Positions 15,373 to 23,973 of a stretch of DNA of 64,000 nucleotides are shown here, piece after piece. The stretch is from Albibacillus kandeliae. GTDB lineage: Bacteria > Pseudomonadota > Alphaproteobacteria > Rhodobacterales > Rhodobacteraceae. The DNA lies in the NCBI RefSeq assembly GCF_003116585.1, contig NZ_QEHM01000007.1, positions 358,388-422,387 on the forward strand, read 5' to 3'. The position numbers and the translations under genes are program-made. The notes under the pieces were generated by a model, which made no database searches, had not been told where the DNA came from, and saw nothing but the letters and a program-made list of their open reading frames with translations. Each line of letters begins with the position of its first letter. Position 1 is the stretch's first letter.

Positions 15373-16344
15373 TTACTGGGTAGCGGCGTCGACCCAGGGT
15401 TTCCAGACCGCCTCGTGATCGGCGACCCATGCGGCGGTCACATCCTCGACCTTGCCGCCGTCCTGGTCGATGGCTTTCATCATCAGTTCCTGCTCGGAAG
15501 TATCCACCGAGAAGGCTTCGAGGAACGCCCAGGCTGCCGGCCACTTCTCCTCGAAGCCCGACCAGGCCACCTTCACGGTCTCCGGCGCCTCGACCCCGCA
15601 GTCACCGGTGGCGTCCGGGTTCGGGCCCCAGGACGGATCGGTATCGCAGGCGGGTTCGTAGGCCGGCAGTTCGACCCAGCCGACGTCGACATCGGCAAAG
15701 ACCCAGTGCGGTGCCCACATCATCATGACCAGCGGCGTCTTGCGCGCGTCGGCGGCCTTCAATTCGGCCACCAGCGCACCCTCGGATCCGGCGGGCACGG
15801 CCTTGTAGTCGATCCCCAGCGCCTTGATGATATCGGCCGAACGGGTACCCCAGTCGGCCGGGTAGGACAGGATGCGGCCCTGCGGGAAGGTCTCGGGCGT
15901 GACCATCGCGTCCTTGCACGACTTCAGCGCTTCCCAGTCGGGCAGGCCGGGGCAGAGCTCTTCCATGTGCTTGGGATAGACCCAGCCCTCGCGCGTGGCG
16001 AGGCCGAGGGGACCGATATCGACGATCTTTCCCTCTTCCTTCATCTTCGGATAGATGTCGCCGACGTTGTTGGTCCAGACCTCCAGCGTCGCCGACAGGT
16101 CGCCGTCGGCCAGCGCGGTGTGCTGGGGATAGTTCCCTGCGGTCACGTACTCGACCTTGTACCCCATCTTGGTCAGCAGGTCGCCGGCGATATGGGTGGT
16201 GATATGCTGTCCGGTCCATTCGTTGATGGCCAGCTTGATCGGGGCATCGGTGGCGCCCAGGTCGGCGGCCTGTGCCGCACCGGCAAGCGCCAGCATCGCG
16301 GCCCCGGCGCAGATAGCGGATGCCGGACTCTTGAACTTGGTCAT
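15373..16344 (-). CDS. Glycine betaine/quaternary amine-binding periplasmic protein (ProX/OpuAC family)
   Basis: The start at ATG 16344 follows AGGAGAAGAC and yields 323 residues with a signal peptide cleaved near AGAAQAAD. The mature protein carries the OpuAC pattern: INEWTGQH, DLLTKMGYKVEYV, LEVWTNN and MMMWAPHWVFADVDVGWVELP, where aromatic residues usually box the quaternary ammonium. Four cysteines (ELCPG, KSCK, PACDTD, GDCG) could form two disulfides, a trait of periplasmic members. It heads the transport operon: binding protein, then ATPase, then fused permease. Nearby methyltransferase and dimethylglycine-dehydrogenase genes support a methylated-amine ligand used as nutrient as well as osmolyte. 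Confidence 0.9.
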   Translation of the reverse strand: MTKFKSPASAICAGAAMLALAGAAQAADLGATDAPIKLAINEWTGQHITTHIAGDLLTKMGYKVEYVTAGNYPQHTALADGDLSATLEVWTNNVGDIYPKMKEEGKIVDIGPLGLATREGWVYPKHMEELCPGLPDWEALKSCKDAMVTPETFPQGRILSYPADWGTRSADIIKALGIDYKAVPAGSEGALVAELKAADARKTPLVMMMWAPHWVFADVDVGWVELPAYEPACDTDPSWGPNPDATGDCGVEAPETVKVAWSGFEEKWPAAWAFLEAFSVDTSEQELMMKAIDQDGGKVEDVTAAWVADHEAVWKPWVDAATQ

Positions 16345-16685
16345 GTCTTCTCCTCTGTCAGTGCGGTGTTGTTGTTTTGTATGTCCCGCCATCGGCGTCC
16401 CGCAGCCGCCCTGGCGGTCGTCATGGGCCGGTGCGCCGAATGTGTCGGGTGAATAGACCCGAAACGGCGCGCCAGGTGCAAGCTTGACCCCCGCCTGCCC
16501 CCCTGCATAGGTGCCTTCCGGCACCTATCCGGTCTGCCACCCACTGTTGCCGGAGCGGCCTCGAAACGCTCTCCCGTTGCTGCCAGTGCCCAAAGGCATC
16601 ATGACACCATAGGAACTGCACCCATAGCATCGCGTCAACCCGGTCTCTTGCAGACCCCGGATTTGCCCCCCGAAGGGAGAAGACG
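16345..16685. other. 341-bp divergent intergenic region with a 22-bp palindrome
   Basis: No reading frame with coding character was found here; it must hold the divergent promoters of the betaine transporter and the sulfotransferase-like gene. The clearest structure is ATAGGTGCC (16507-16515) and GGCACCTAT (16520-16528), perfect 9-bp arms around TTCC. It could be an operator for an osmotic or choline-type repressor, or a hairpin. A smaller repeat CGGGT/ACCCG lies near 16450. No consensus promoter stands out. Confidence 0.5.
16507..16528. promoter_or_regulatory. Palindrome ATAGGTGCC-N4-GGCACCTAT
   Basis: Perfect 9-bp arms with a 4-base centre in the divergent gap between the betaine-binding protein and the sulfotransferase-like gene, about 160 bp from each start codon. 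There is no T-run, so an operator is more likely than a terminator. The protein that binds it is unknown. Confidence 0.45.
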
Positions 16686-17441
16686 ATGCATCCGATTATC
16701 GCGCTCTGGTCCCACCCGCGCTCCATGTCGACGGCGATGGAGAGGGTCATGCGCGAACGCGGCGACCTCACCTGTTTTCACGAGCCCTTCATGTACGACT
16801 ACTACGTGCACCGGAAGGTCCGGGAGATGCCGCACTTCGAGGCCGAGCCCGACCGCCCGCTCAGCTACGAAGCGGTGCGCGACATGCTGATGGAGGAGGC
16901 CCGGACCCGGCCGGTCTTCATCAAGGACATGAGCTATTACGTGATGCCCCGCATCATGGAGGACCGCGCTTTCGGCAATGTGCTGATCAACGCCTTCCTG
17001 ATCCGCGACCCGGTGGCCTCGATCATGTCCTATTTCAAGCTGGACCCCGAGGCCACGCTCGAGGAGATCGGACTGGAAGCGCAGGCGCAGCACGTTGCCG
17101 CCCTGCGCCGCGCCGGGCGACCACCGGTGATTGTGCAGGCCGAGGACGTGCGCGCCGACACCCCGGGCACCGTTGGCGCCCTCTGGCAGGCCATCGGCCT
17201 GCCCGCAGCCGATCATGCCTTTGAGTGGCAGGAAGACAAGCCGGAGGACTGGAAACAGGTCGAGGGCTGGCACGGCGCGGTAAGCGCCTCCAAGGGCATC
17301 CGCCCGATCACCGAAGACGAACTGCGCGAACGCGCCGCGCAGTTTGACCGGATCGCCGAACAGCATCCCCGGATGCGGGCCTACCTCGATCACCACCGGC
17401 CCTTCTACGAAGAGCTGAAGGCGCAGGCACTGAAACCCTAG
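16686..17441 (+). CDS. Sulfotransferase family protein
   Basis: A 251-residue P-loop protein. LWSHPRSMSTAMER (residues 7-20) matches the 5'-phosphosulfate-binding loop of PAPS sulfotransferases. FLIRDPVASIMSY (about residues 106-118) matches the 3'-phosphate-binding RDP-x4-S motif. GAAGGGAGAAG lies just upstream of the ATG. The acceptor is unknown. Its place between a betaine importer and betaine-catabolic genes suggests a small amino-alcohol or quaternary amine acceptor, for example formation of choline-O-sulfate-like solutes, but that is speculation. Its stop overlaps the convergent aminotransferase stop by 4 bp. An unrelated kinase-like P-loop enzyme is possible but less likely. Confidence 0.8.
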   Translation: MHPIIALWSHPRSMSTAMERVMRERGDLTCFHEPFMYDYYVHRKVREMPHFEAEPDRPLSYEAVRDMLMEEARTRPVFIKDMSYYVMPRIMEDRAFGNVLINAFLIRDPVASIMSYFKLDPEATLEEIGLEAQAQHVAALRRAGRPPVIVQAEDVRADTPGTVGALWQAIGLPAADHAFEWQEDKPEDWKQVEGWHGAVSASKGIRPITEDELRERAAQFDRIAEQHPRMRAYLDHHRPFYEELKAQALKP

Positions 17442-18757
17442 GCGGTCGAGGCAAAGGCCCGGTCGAGACCCTCGGCCACCGTGTCGACGTCATCGAGCGA
17501 CAGGCACAGCGGCGGCACCATCCGCAGGCAGGACTGGTAGGGCCCGGATTTCGACAGGATCAGCCCGCTGTCGCGGCAGGCCTCGAACACCGCCGAGGTG
17601 GTCGCAGCATCCGGCTCCTTTGTCTTGCGGTCCTTGACCATCTCGATGGCCAGCATCAGGCCCCGGCCCCGCACGTCCCCGATCGCGGCATGCCGCTGCT
17701 TCAGATCCTGCAACCGCTCCAGCAGCGCCGCGCCAACCACCCTGGCGTTCTCCTGAACCCGATCCTCGCGGATCACTTCCAGAACCGCGCGCCCCGCCGC
17801 ACAGGAGGTCGGGTTGGCCCCGTAGGTGTGGAACATGAACTTCTCGGCCATCGGCGCCGCGATGTGTTTCTGCGCCACGACCGCAGCAAGGGGAAAGCCG
17901 TTGCCGATGCCCTTGGCCATCACCACGATGTCGGGGATGACGCCATCGGCCTCGAACCCCCACATGTGATCGCCGGTCCGGCCAAAGCCCGACTGCACCT
18001 CGTCCGCGATGTAGAGCCCGCCCGCCGCCCGCACCCGTTCCGCCGCGCCGGTCATGTAGCCCTTGGGCATCTCGATGATACCGCCGTAACCCTGCACGCT
18101 CTCGACGAAGATGCCCGCGACCTTGCCGATCGTCGCCGCATGGATGGTGCGCTCGATCTCCTCCAGATAGGGCTGCGCGCCCGCATTCTCGCCAAAGATG
18201 CCCCGGTACTGGTTCGGCTCGGCGACGAAGGCCACGTTGCCCGGCATTCCAGCGTGACGCCAGCCGCTGATCCCGGTGATCGACTGCGCCGCGCCCGTCG
18301 GCCCGTGATAGGCCGACCGCAGCGCCAGCAGGTCGAGATTGCCGGTGTAATCCCGCGCCATGGTCATGGCGAGGTCGATGGCCTCGGACCCCGAGTTGGT
18401 GAAATGCACCACCCATTCCACGTCGCCCTTCGGCCCCTTCGGCAGGGTCGCCGCCAGTTCCTCGGCGAAATGCGCAGGGACCGGGTGGTAGAACATCGTG
18501 GTGCAATGGGTCAGCTCCTGCGCCTGCTCCATCGCCGCCGCCACCACCTTGGGGTGCGAATGCCCGACCGAGATGCAGACGTTCATGCCCAGCAGATCGG
18601 TGTACTTGCGCCCCTCAACGTCCCAGAGGTACTGCATCGACCCCTTGCGAAACACCATCGGTTCGCGAAACGGCACGAACTTCTTCTGGCTCGCCGCATA
18701 GAACCGGTCTCGCCGCGCCGCGGTATCGGCAAGGGTCCAGGTGGTCTGCATCGTCAT
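17438..18757 (-). CDS. Class III PLP-dependent aminotransferase (AGXT2-like)
   Basis: A 439-residue enzyme starting at ATG 18757, overlapping the MttB-family stop by 4 nt. Fold-type I class III motifs are clear: HFTNSGSEAIDLAM (phosphate cup), SAYHGPTGAA, GIFVESVQGYGGI, YIADEVQSGFGRTG with the PLP-pyridine Asp, and VMAKGIGNGFPLAAVV with the Schiff-base Lys. The sequence resembles alanine-glyoxylate aminotransferase 2 more than omega-amino-acid:pyruvate types. AGXT2 enzymes also use beta-aminoisobutyrate and dimethylarginines. Its tight coupling to a trimethylamine-methyltransferase homologue suggests that it handles an amine released in, or glyoxylate arising from, methylated-amine or glycine metabolism. 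Specific substrate not proven. Confidence 0.85.
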   Translation of the reverse strand: MTMQTTWTLADTAARRDRFYAASQKKFVPFREPMVFRKGSMQYLWDVEGRKYTDLLGMNVCISVGHSHPKVVAAAMEQAQELTHCTTMFYHPVPAHFAEELAATLPKGPKGDVEWVVHFTNSGSEAIDLAMTMARDYTGNLDLLALRSAYHGPTGAAQSITGISGWRHAGMPGNVAFVAEPNQYRGIFGENAGAQPYLEEIERTIHAATIGKVAGIFVESVQGYGGIIEMPKGYMTGAAERVRAAGGLYIADEVQSGFGRTGDHMWGFEADGVIPDIVVMAKGIGNGFPLAAVVAQKHIAAPMAEKFMFHTYGANPTSCAAGRAVLEVIREDRVQENARVVGAALLERLQDLKQRHAAIGDVRGRGLMLAIEMVKDRKTKEPDAATTSAVFEACRDSGLILSKSGPYQSCLRMVPPLCLSLDDVDTVAEGLDRAFASTA

Positions 18758-20274
18758 TTGGGGTCTCCCTCGATCTCGCGGGTGCGCCGCGCCACGAAAT
18801 CGTCCAGCGCCTCGCGCGTGGCGACGTCCATCTCCGGCGGCATGTAGGTGTCCAACAGTTTCTTCACGCGCGCCGAGGCGCGTTCGTGTTCCCATGTCGC
18901 GCCCTCGGCGCTCCATTGCTCGTAGGTGCCGTTGTCGGACATGTCGCCCAGCCAGAAGGCCGACTCGAAATTGTCCATCGTGTGCTTGGCCCCAAGAAAG
19001 TGCCCCCCCGGCTCGACCTCGTGAAAGGCCTCCATTGCCTGCGCGGCCTCGGAAAAGTCCACGCCCTGAACGAACCTCTGCATGGCCGAACAGCGGTCGG
19101 CATCCATCACGATCTTCTCGTAGCCGGTGGTAAGCAGCCCTTCGAGGCAGCCGGTCGCGTGGATGATGAAGTTCACCCCAGCCAGCGCGGCCCCCATCAG
19201 CTGCGACTGGCTCTCGTAACCCGCCTGCGCGTCCGGCACCTTGGACGAGGTCAGCCCGCCGACCGAGTGGAACGGCAGGCCCAGCCGGTCCGCAAGCGTC
19301 TTGGCGCACATCTGGAACTGGGTCCCCTCGGGCGTGCCGAAGGTCGGCGCCCCTGTCTTGAGGCTCAGCGGCGAGAAGAAGGTGCCAAAGACCGCTGGTG
19401 CGCCGGGCCGGATCAGCTGGATCAGCGCGACCGAGGCCAGCACCTCCGCCAGCACCTGCGCCAGCGTCGCGGCGACCGAAACCGGGCTCATCGCACCGCC
19501 GAGGACGAACGGGGAGACCACCGTGCACTGCCCTGCCTTGGCGTATTCCTTCAGCGCCCACAGCATGGTTTCGTCCATCACCAGCGGCGCGTTGGTGTTC
19601 ACCACCGAGTAGAGCACGCAGTTGTTCTCGACGAACTCCTTGCCCATCGCGATCTTGCACATCTCGATTGTGTCGATGGCCCGTTCCGGCGCCGTCACCG
19701 CGCCCATGAACGGCTTGTCGTTCAGCGTCAGGTGCGTATGTGCCATGTGCAGGTGGCGCACCGGCACGGGCAGATCCACCGGCTCCACCACGACGCCGCC
19801 CGAATGCTGCACGGCGTTCAGCTGATGGTGCAGTTTGGTGATGTTGCGAAAGTCCTCGATGGTCGCATAGCGCCGACCTTTCTCCATATCGTGCACGAAG
19901 GGCGGGCCGAAACTCGGCGCATAGACCTGCGCCTCGCCGCCAACCTGGATCGATCGCGCGGGGTTGCGCGCGTGCTGGGTAAAGATGGACGGCGCCGTCT
20001 TGATCTTGTCCCGGCACCAGCCGGGATCGAACCGCACCCGCTCGCCACTGACCCGCGCGCCATGCGCCCGGAACAGCTCCAGCGTCTCGGGGTCGCCGCG
20101 AAAATCCATGCCGATCTCGTCAAGAATCCGGTCGGCGTTGCGCTCGATGATCGCGACCGACTCTTCGCTGATGAGGCTGACCATACCGATGCGCCGCAGC
20201 GTGTAGGGTGCCGCCAGCCCGTTCGACGCGGCGCGGGCCTCCATCCTCACGCGACGACCCGCTCTCCGGCTCAT
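18754..20274 (-). CDS. Trimethylamine methyltransferase (MttB) family protein, non-pyrrolysine type
   Basis: A 506-residue member of the MttB superfamily. The frame is uninterrupted, with no in-frame amber codon at the pyrrolysine position, so this is the MtgB-like class, several of which demethylate glycine betaine or related quaternary amines onto a corrinoid protein. An AAGGATCAGCGG ribosome binding site precedes ATG 20274. No corrinoid protein or corrinoid:folate methyltransferase gene is present in the window, so the methyl acceptor must be encoded elsewhere or differ. It starts an operon with the aminotransferase. Proximity to the betaine importer and two dimethylglycine-dehydrogenase-type genes supports betaine as substrate. 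Confidence 0.85.
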   Translation of the reverse strand: MSRRAGRRVRMEARAASNGLAAPYTLRRIGMVSLISEESVAIIERNADRILDEIGMDFRGDPETLELFRAHGARVSGERVRFDPGWCRDKIKTAPSIFTQHARNPARSIQVGGEAQVYAPSFGPPFVHDMEKGRRYATIEDFRNITKLHHQLNAVQHSGGVVVEPVDLPVPVRHLHMAHTHLTLNDKPFMGAVTAPERAIDTIEMCKIAMGKEFVENNCVLYSVVNTNAPLVMDETMLWALKEYAKAGQCTVVSPFVLGGAMSPVSVAATLAQVLAEVLASVALIQLIRPGAPAVFGTFFSPLSLKTGAPTFGTPEGTQFQMCAKTLADRLGLPFHSVGGLTSSKVPDAQAGYESQSQLMGAALAGVNFIIHATGCLEGLLTTGYEKIVMDADRCSAMQRFVQGVDFSEAAQAMEAFHEVEPGGHFLGAKHTMDNFESAFWLGDMSDNGTYEQWSAEGATWEHERASARVKKLLDTYMPPEMDVATREALDDFVARRTREIEGDPK

Positions 20275-20388
20275 CCGCTGATCCTTTCGCTGAAAGGCGC
20301 CACTGATGGTGCGCCACCCTGATTCTGGATCTCAGTCTAAGCCCGCGGAATCCGCTCCGCACAGCGGCAAGACGCTTTATCGGAAATC

Positions 20389-20405
20389 CTAATGAAGTGG
20401 ATTAG
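20389..20405. promoter_or_regulatory. CTAAT-N7-ATTAG repeat upstream of the MttB operon
   Basis: CTAAT (20389-20393) and ATTAG (20401-20405) flank seven bases at the 3' end of the LysR gene, overlapping its stop codon and about 115-130 bp before the MttB start. The same half-sites in reversed order occur at 21491-21507 upstream of the LysR gene, hinting that LysR controls both promoters. Confidence 0.35.
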
Positions 20406-21384
20406 CCGCGGCGCCATAGTCCGGACCGTAGTCAATGCCATCGGCAATGCCCGGAAAGCGGCGCTCGAAGTGTTGGCGCAGGATCGCGCGGCTCTCATGC
20501 GCCAGCAGCGCGGGCAGTTCGCCAAGATCGCCGCGCCGCGCAACGAACTGGATGCCGCGCTTGAACCCCGCAAAGGGCAAGGGCGCCAGCCGCAGGGGCA
20601 TCCCCTCGGCCACCCCGTCGATCAGCAGCGAGGGTGTCAGGATGGCGAAACACTTGCCCGTCACCACCCCGGCCACCACCATCGAGGCGCGGTCCGCCTC
20701 CATCGCGTGGGGCAGGTCCAGCCGACAGCGCTGGAGGTGTTGATCGGTCCGCCTTCCGACCGGGGTCGAGGCCCCGAACCGCACCAGCGACAGACGCCGG
20801 GCGATTTCGGTGATGTCGTCCGCCGGGCCGTCGTATCCTTCGGGCAGCACCAGCAGAAAAGGCTCTTCGAGTATCTGGAAAACGTCGTAATCACTTGTGT
20901 TTAGCAAGAGATCAGAGGTCACGGCCACGTCGATCTTGCGCGCGTTAAGCAAGCTCTGGTGGTCAGAGGCAAGACCGGCGGACAGTACCAGTTCGGGAAT
21001 CCGCAGCCGGTTCTCGACAAAGTCGTAGAGGCCCGGCGTCAGCGTCGTGGCTATCGACGCCAGCAGGCCGATGCGCAGCACCGGCAGGGCCGAGGCACTG
21101 AGGTGGCGCAGCTCGGACTTCAGGTCTTCGATCTCATTCAGGATCCGGAACCCGTGCCGCTGCAACGCCTCGCCCGCATGGGTCAGCGAAACCGGGCGGC
21201 GGCTCCGGTCGAGCAGGGTGACGCCGAAGGCCAGTTCGAGGTTCCTGAGGTGCTGCGAGGCGGCAGACTGTGTCATCCCCAGCGCGGCGGCTGCGGCGGT
21301 CACCTGCCGCATCTCGGTCACCGCCATGAAGACCTCGATGGCACGGAACAGGTTGATGTCCATTTCCTTGCGCGTCTTGCTCAT
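20389..21384 (-). CDS. LysR family transcriptional regulator
   Basis: A 331-residue regulator. The DNA-binding domain lies within residues 8-70 (AAAALGMTQSAASQHLRNLELAFGVTLLDR), followed by a periplasmic-binding-protein-like effector domain from about residue 95. ATG 21384 has GGGGCGC upstream; an internal Met at residue 8 is an alternative start. The gene is divergent from the first dimethylglycine-dehydrogenase-type gene and upstream of the MttB operon on its own strand, an ideal position to control both. The gap to the divergent gene holds an ATTAG-N5-CTAAT dyad of LysR type. Probable inducers are betaine, dimethylglycine or sarcosine. Confidence 0.92.
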   Translation of the reverse strand: MSKTRKEMDINLFRAIEVFMAVTEMRQVTAAAAALGMTQSAASQHLRNLELAFGVTLLDRSRRPVSLTHAGEALQRHGFRILNEIEDLKSELRHLSASALPVLRIGLLASIATTLTPGLYDFVENRLRIPELVLSAGLASDHQSLLNARKIDVAVTSDLLLNTSDYDVFQILEEPFLLVLPEGYDGPADDITEIARRLSLVRFGASTPVGRRTDQHLQRCRLDLPHAMEADRASMVVAGVVTGKCFAILTPSLLIDGVAEGMPLRLAPLPFAGFKRGIQFVARRGDLGELPALLAHESRAILRQHFERRFPGIADGIDYGPDYGAAANPLH

Positions 21385-21490
21385 CTGCGCCCCATTCGCC
21401 TGTCCCGGCCGTGTTACCGGCGCGTAGCTTGCGATGCAGAGGCCGATAAATCAAATGCTTCCGGCTTGGGCACCGATCTGTTCTGACTTT

Positions 21491-21507
21491 CATTAGTTGT
21501 CCTAATG
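21491..21507. promoter_or_regulatory. LysR-type dyad CATTAG-N5-CTAATG
   Basis: CATTAG (21491-21496) and CTAATG (21502-21507) are perfect arms around TTGTC, midway in the 198-bp divergent region between lysR and the dehydrogenase pair. Dyad length and the AT-rich arms fit a LysR recognition site. Confidence 0.55.
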
Positions 21508-21582
21508 CAGCAGCCATGACCTTGATCGCGCCGCCGGTTTCGGGCTCCCTTCGGGCAGGAACTGTGGCGGCCGGGCAGGACG

Positions 21583-23973
21583 ATGACCAGCACACTCATC
21601 ATAGGCGGGGGCGCCATCGGCCTGAGCCTTGCCTATCACCTCACCCGGCTGGGCGAACAGGTGACCCTGCTGGAGCGCAACCAGCTGACCTCGGGCACCT
21701 CGTGGCACGCGGCGGGCATCGTCGGGCCCCTGCGCGCCACCCCCAACCTGACCCACCTCGCCATGTACGCCGGAGAGTTGTTTCCCCGGCTGGAGGCGGA
21801 AACCGGCCTTTCCACCGGCTACCGCCGCACCGGCGGCTACTGGATCGCGCGCGACCCGGCCCGCATGGACGAACTGCACCGCATCGCCGCCCTCGGCCGC
21901 CATGTCGGCCTTACTCCCACGGTCGTTCCGCCCCAGTCCATCGACGTGCCCGGCCTCTCCCTCGATGGCGTGACCGGTGCGCTCCGGGTCGAGGAAGACG
22001 CCAACGTCAACCCGGTCGACCTCTGCATGGCCTATGCCCGCGCCGCCCGCGCACAGGGCGCCGAAATCCGGGAGGGCACCGAGGTCGCCGCACTGCTGAT
22101 CGAGAACGGCACGGCGAAAGGCGCGCGCCTTGCCGACGGAACCGAGATCTTCGCCGACCGCGTCGCCCTCTGCGCCGGGGCATGGTCCAAGCGGCTCGCC
22201 GATGCGGCGGGCGTCGCGCTCCCGCTACAGGCGGTCGAGCACATGTACGTCGTCACCGAACCCATGCCCGGCCTGCCCCTGCCCTACCCGGTACTGCGCG
22301 ACCTCGACCGTGGCATCTACGTCAAGGGCGATGCCGGCAAGCTGGTGATCGGCGGCTTCGAACCCCACGCCAAGTGCTGGAACGCCCACGGCCCCGAAGG
22401 CAACCGCCCCTTCCTCGAACTGCCAGAGGACTGGGACCAGTTCACGCCCTTCATGGAGGCCGCGCTCGCCCTGATCCCCGCGCTGGAACAGATCGGGATC
22501 CAGCATTTCATGAACGGGCCGGAAAGCTTTACGAAGGACTCAAAGCCCCTGATCGGGCAGACTAATGAGGTCGACGGGCTGTTCATCGCCGCCGGCATGA
22601 ACTCGGTCGGCGTCATGTCCTCCGCAGGGATCGGTCGTATCCTCGCCGACTGGATGATCGAGGGCGCCGCACCGATGGACATTTGGGAGGTCGACATCGC
22701 CCGCGTCGACCCGCTGACCGCCACGGGCGCTCACGTGCAAACCCGGATGGAGGAAGCCGTCGCCGATGTCTTCGCGCTGCACTGGCCCTTCAAGCAGCCC
22801 AAGGCCGGGCGCGGCCTTCGCCAATCGCCGCTGCACGGAAACTGGGAACGGGCGGGCGCCGTCTTTGGCCTCACAGCCGGGTGGGAGCGCGGCCTCTGGT
22901 ACGCCTGCGACGAGAGCGAGCGGCAGTTTCCCTACTCCGTCGGCGAACAGGGCTGGCAGCCCATCGTGCACCGCGAGGCCGCGATCATGGAGACCGGCAC
23001 CGCGCTGGTCGACCTGTCGCCATTCGGCAAGTTCGACATCTCCGGCCCCGATGCCCTTGCTGCCCTGCAATACCTTGCCGCCAACGATCTCGACGTCGCC
23101 CCGGGCCGGGCCGTCTACACGCCACTCCTGAACGCCCGGGGCGGGATCGAGGCGGACGTGACCATCACCCGGCTTGCCGAGGACAGCTTCCGCCTCGTCT
23201 CCGGAGCGGCGACCCGCTGGCGCGACCTTGCCTGGCTCCGCCGCAACAGCGCGGGCAGCGATATCGTGATCCACGACGCGACCGAGGACGAGGCCGTGAT
23301 CGGCGTCATGGGCGCCGGTTCGCGCGACCTGCTCTCCATTCTCTCTGCTGATGACTGGACCGCTTTCCCCTTTTCGACCTCTCGCGAGGTGGCCGTCGCC
23401 GGACAAGCCTGCCGCGCCACACGGGTCAGTTTCGTCGGCGAACTCGGCTGGGAACTCTACGTTCCCGCCGCCACGGCACCAGCGGTGTTCGATGCCCTTC
23501 ACGCGGCGGGCGCCCGCCCGCTTGGTCACTACGCTCTCGACGGCTGCCGCATCGAGAAGGGCTTCCGCCACTGGGGTCACGATCTCGGCCCCGAGATCTC
23601 TCCGCTGGAGGCCGGCCTCGGGTTTACCGTCTGCTGGCGCAAGGATTTCCTCGGCAAGCCCGCCCTCGAACAACAGAAGGCCGAGGGCCTCACGCGTCGC
23701 CTCCACCTCTTCGAAATCGACGGCAGCCCCCTCGTCCTCCACGACGAACCGATCCGCGAGAATGGCAAGGTCGTCGGCCTCACCACCTCCGGCGCGCGCG
23801 GGGCGCGGACTCGCAAGACACTTGCCCTCGGCATGATCGGCGTCGCCCCCGGTGAACGCCCCGCCGACACGGCCCAACGACAGTTTGAAATCGAGATCGC
23901 GGGGCGGCTCTACCCGGCCCGGGCGCTGGCGCGCCCCCCCTTCGATCCCAAAGGCGAACGGATGCGCGCATGA
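21583..23973 (+). CDS. Dimethylglycine/sarcosine dehydrogenase-type FAD and folate-binding oxidoreductase (first copy)
   Basis: A 796-residue two-part enzyme. The N-terminus has the FAD dinucleotide fold (LIIGGGAIGLSLAYHL, residues 4-19) and SGTSWHAAGIVG, whose His is the covalent-flavin residue in mammalian dimethylglycine dehydrogenase. A FAO_M-like linker follows DPLTATGAHVQTRMEEAV near residue 385. The C-terminal half is a GcvT-type aminomethyl-folate domain (VDLSPFGKFDISGPDAL, then FVGELGWELYVP and a GcvT C-terminal barrel). The enzyme oxidatively removes an N-methyl group, passing formaldehyde to tetrahydrofolate. It overlaps the second copy by 4 nt. Together they could take dimethylglycine to sarcosine and glycine after betaine demethylation. 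Confidence 0.9.
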   Translation: MTSTLIIGGGAIGLSLAYHLTRLGEQVTLLERNQLTSGTSWHAAGIVGPLRATPNLTHLAMYAGELFPRLEAETGLSTGYRRTGGYWIARDPARMDELHRIAALGRHVGLTPTVVPPQSIDVPGLSLDGVTGALRVEEDANVNPVDLCMAYARAARAQGAEIREGTEVAALLIENGTAKGARLADGTEIFADRVALCAGAWSKRLADAAGVALPLQAVEHMYVVTEPMPGLPLPYPVLRDLDRGIYVKGDAGKLVIGGFEPHAKCWNAHGPEGNRPFLELPEDWDQFTPFMEAALALIPALEQIGIQHFMNGPESFTKDSKPLIGQTNEVDGLFIAAGMNSVGVMSSAGIGRILADWMIEGAAPMDIWEVDIARVDPLTATGAHVQTRMEEAVADVFALHWPFKQPKAGRGLRQSPLHGNWERAGAVFGLTAGWERGLWYACDESERQFPYSVGEQGWQPIVHREAAIMETGTALVDLSPFGKFDISGPDALAALQYLAANDLDVAPGRAVYTPLLNARGGIEADVTITRLAEDSFRLVSGAATRWRDLAWLRRNSAGSDIVIHDATEDEAVIGVMGAGSRDLLSILSADDWTAFPFSTSREVAVAGQACRATRVSFVGELGWELYVPAATAPAVFDALHAAGARPLGHYALDGCRIEKGFRHWGHDLGPEISPLEAGLGFTVCWRKDFLGKPALEQQKAEGLTRRLHLFEIDGSPLVLHDEPIRENGKVVGLTTSGARGARTRKTLALGMIGVAPGERPADTAQRQFEIEIAGRLYPARALARPPFDPKGERMRA

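Noticed and set aside
18754..20274. Pyrrolysine-containing MttB
   Set aside because: The frame has no internal amber codon and is full length, and no pyl genes are seen.
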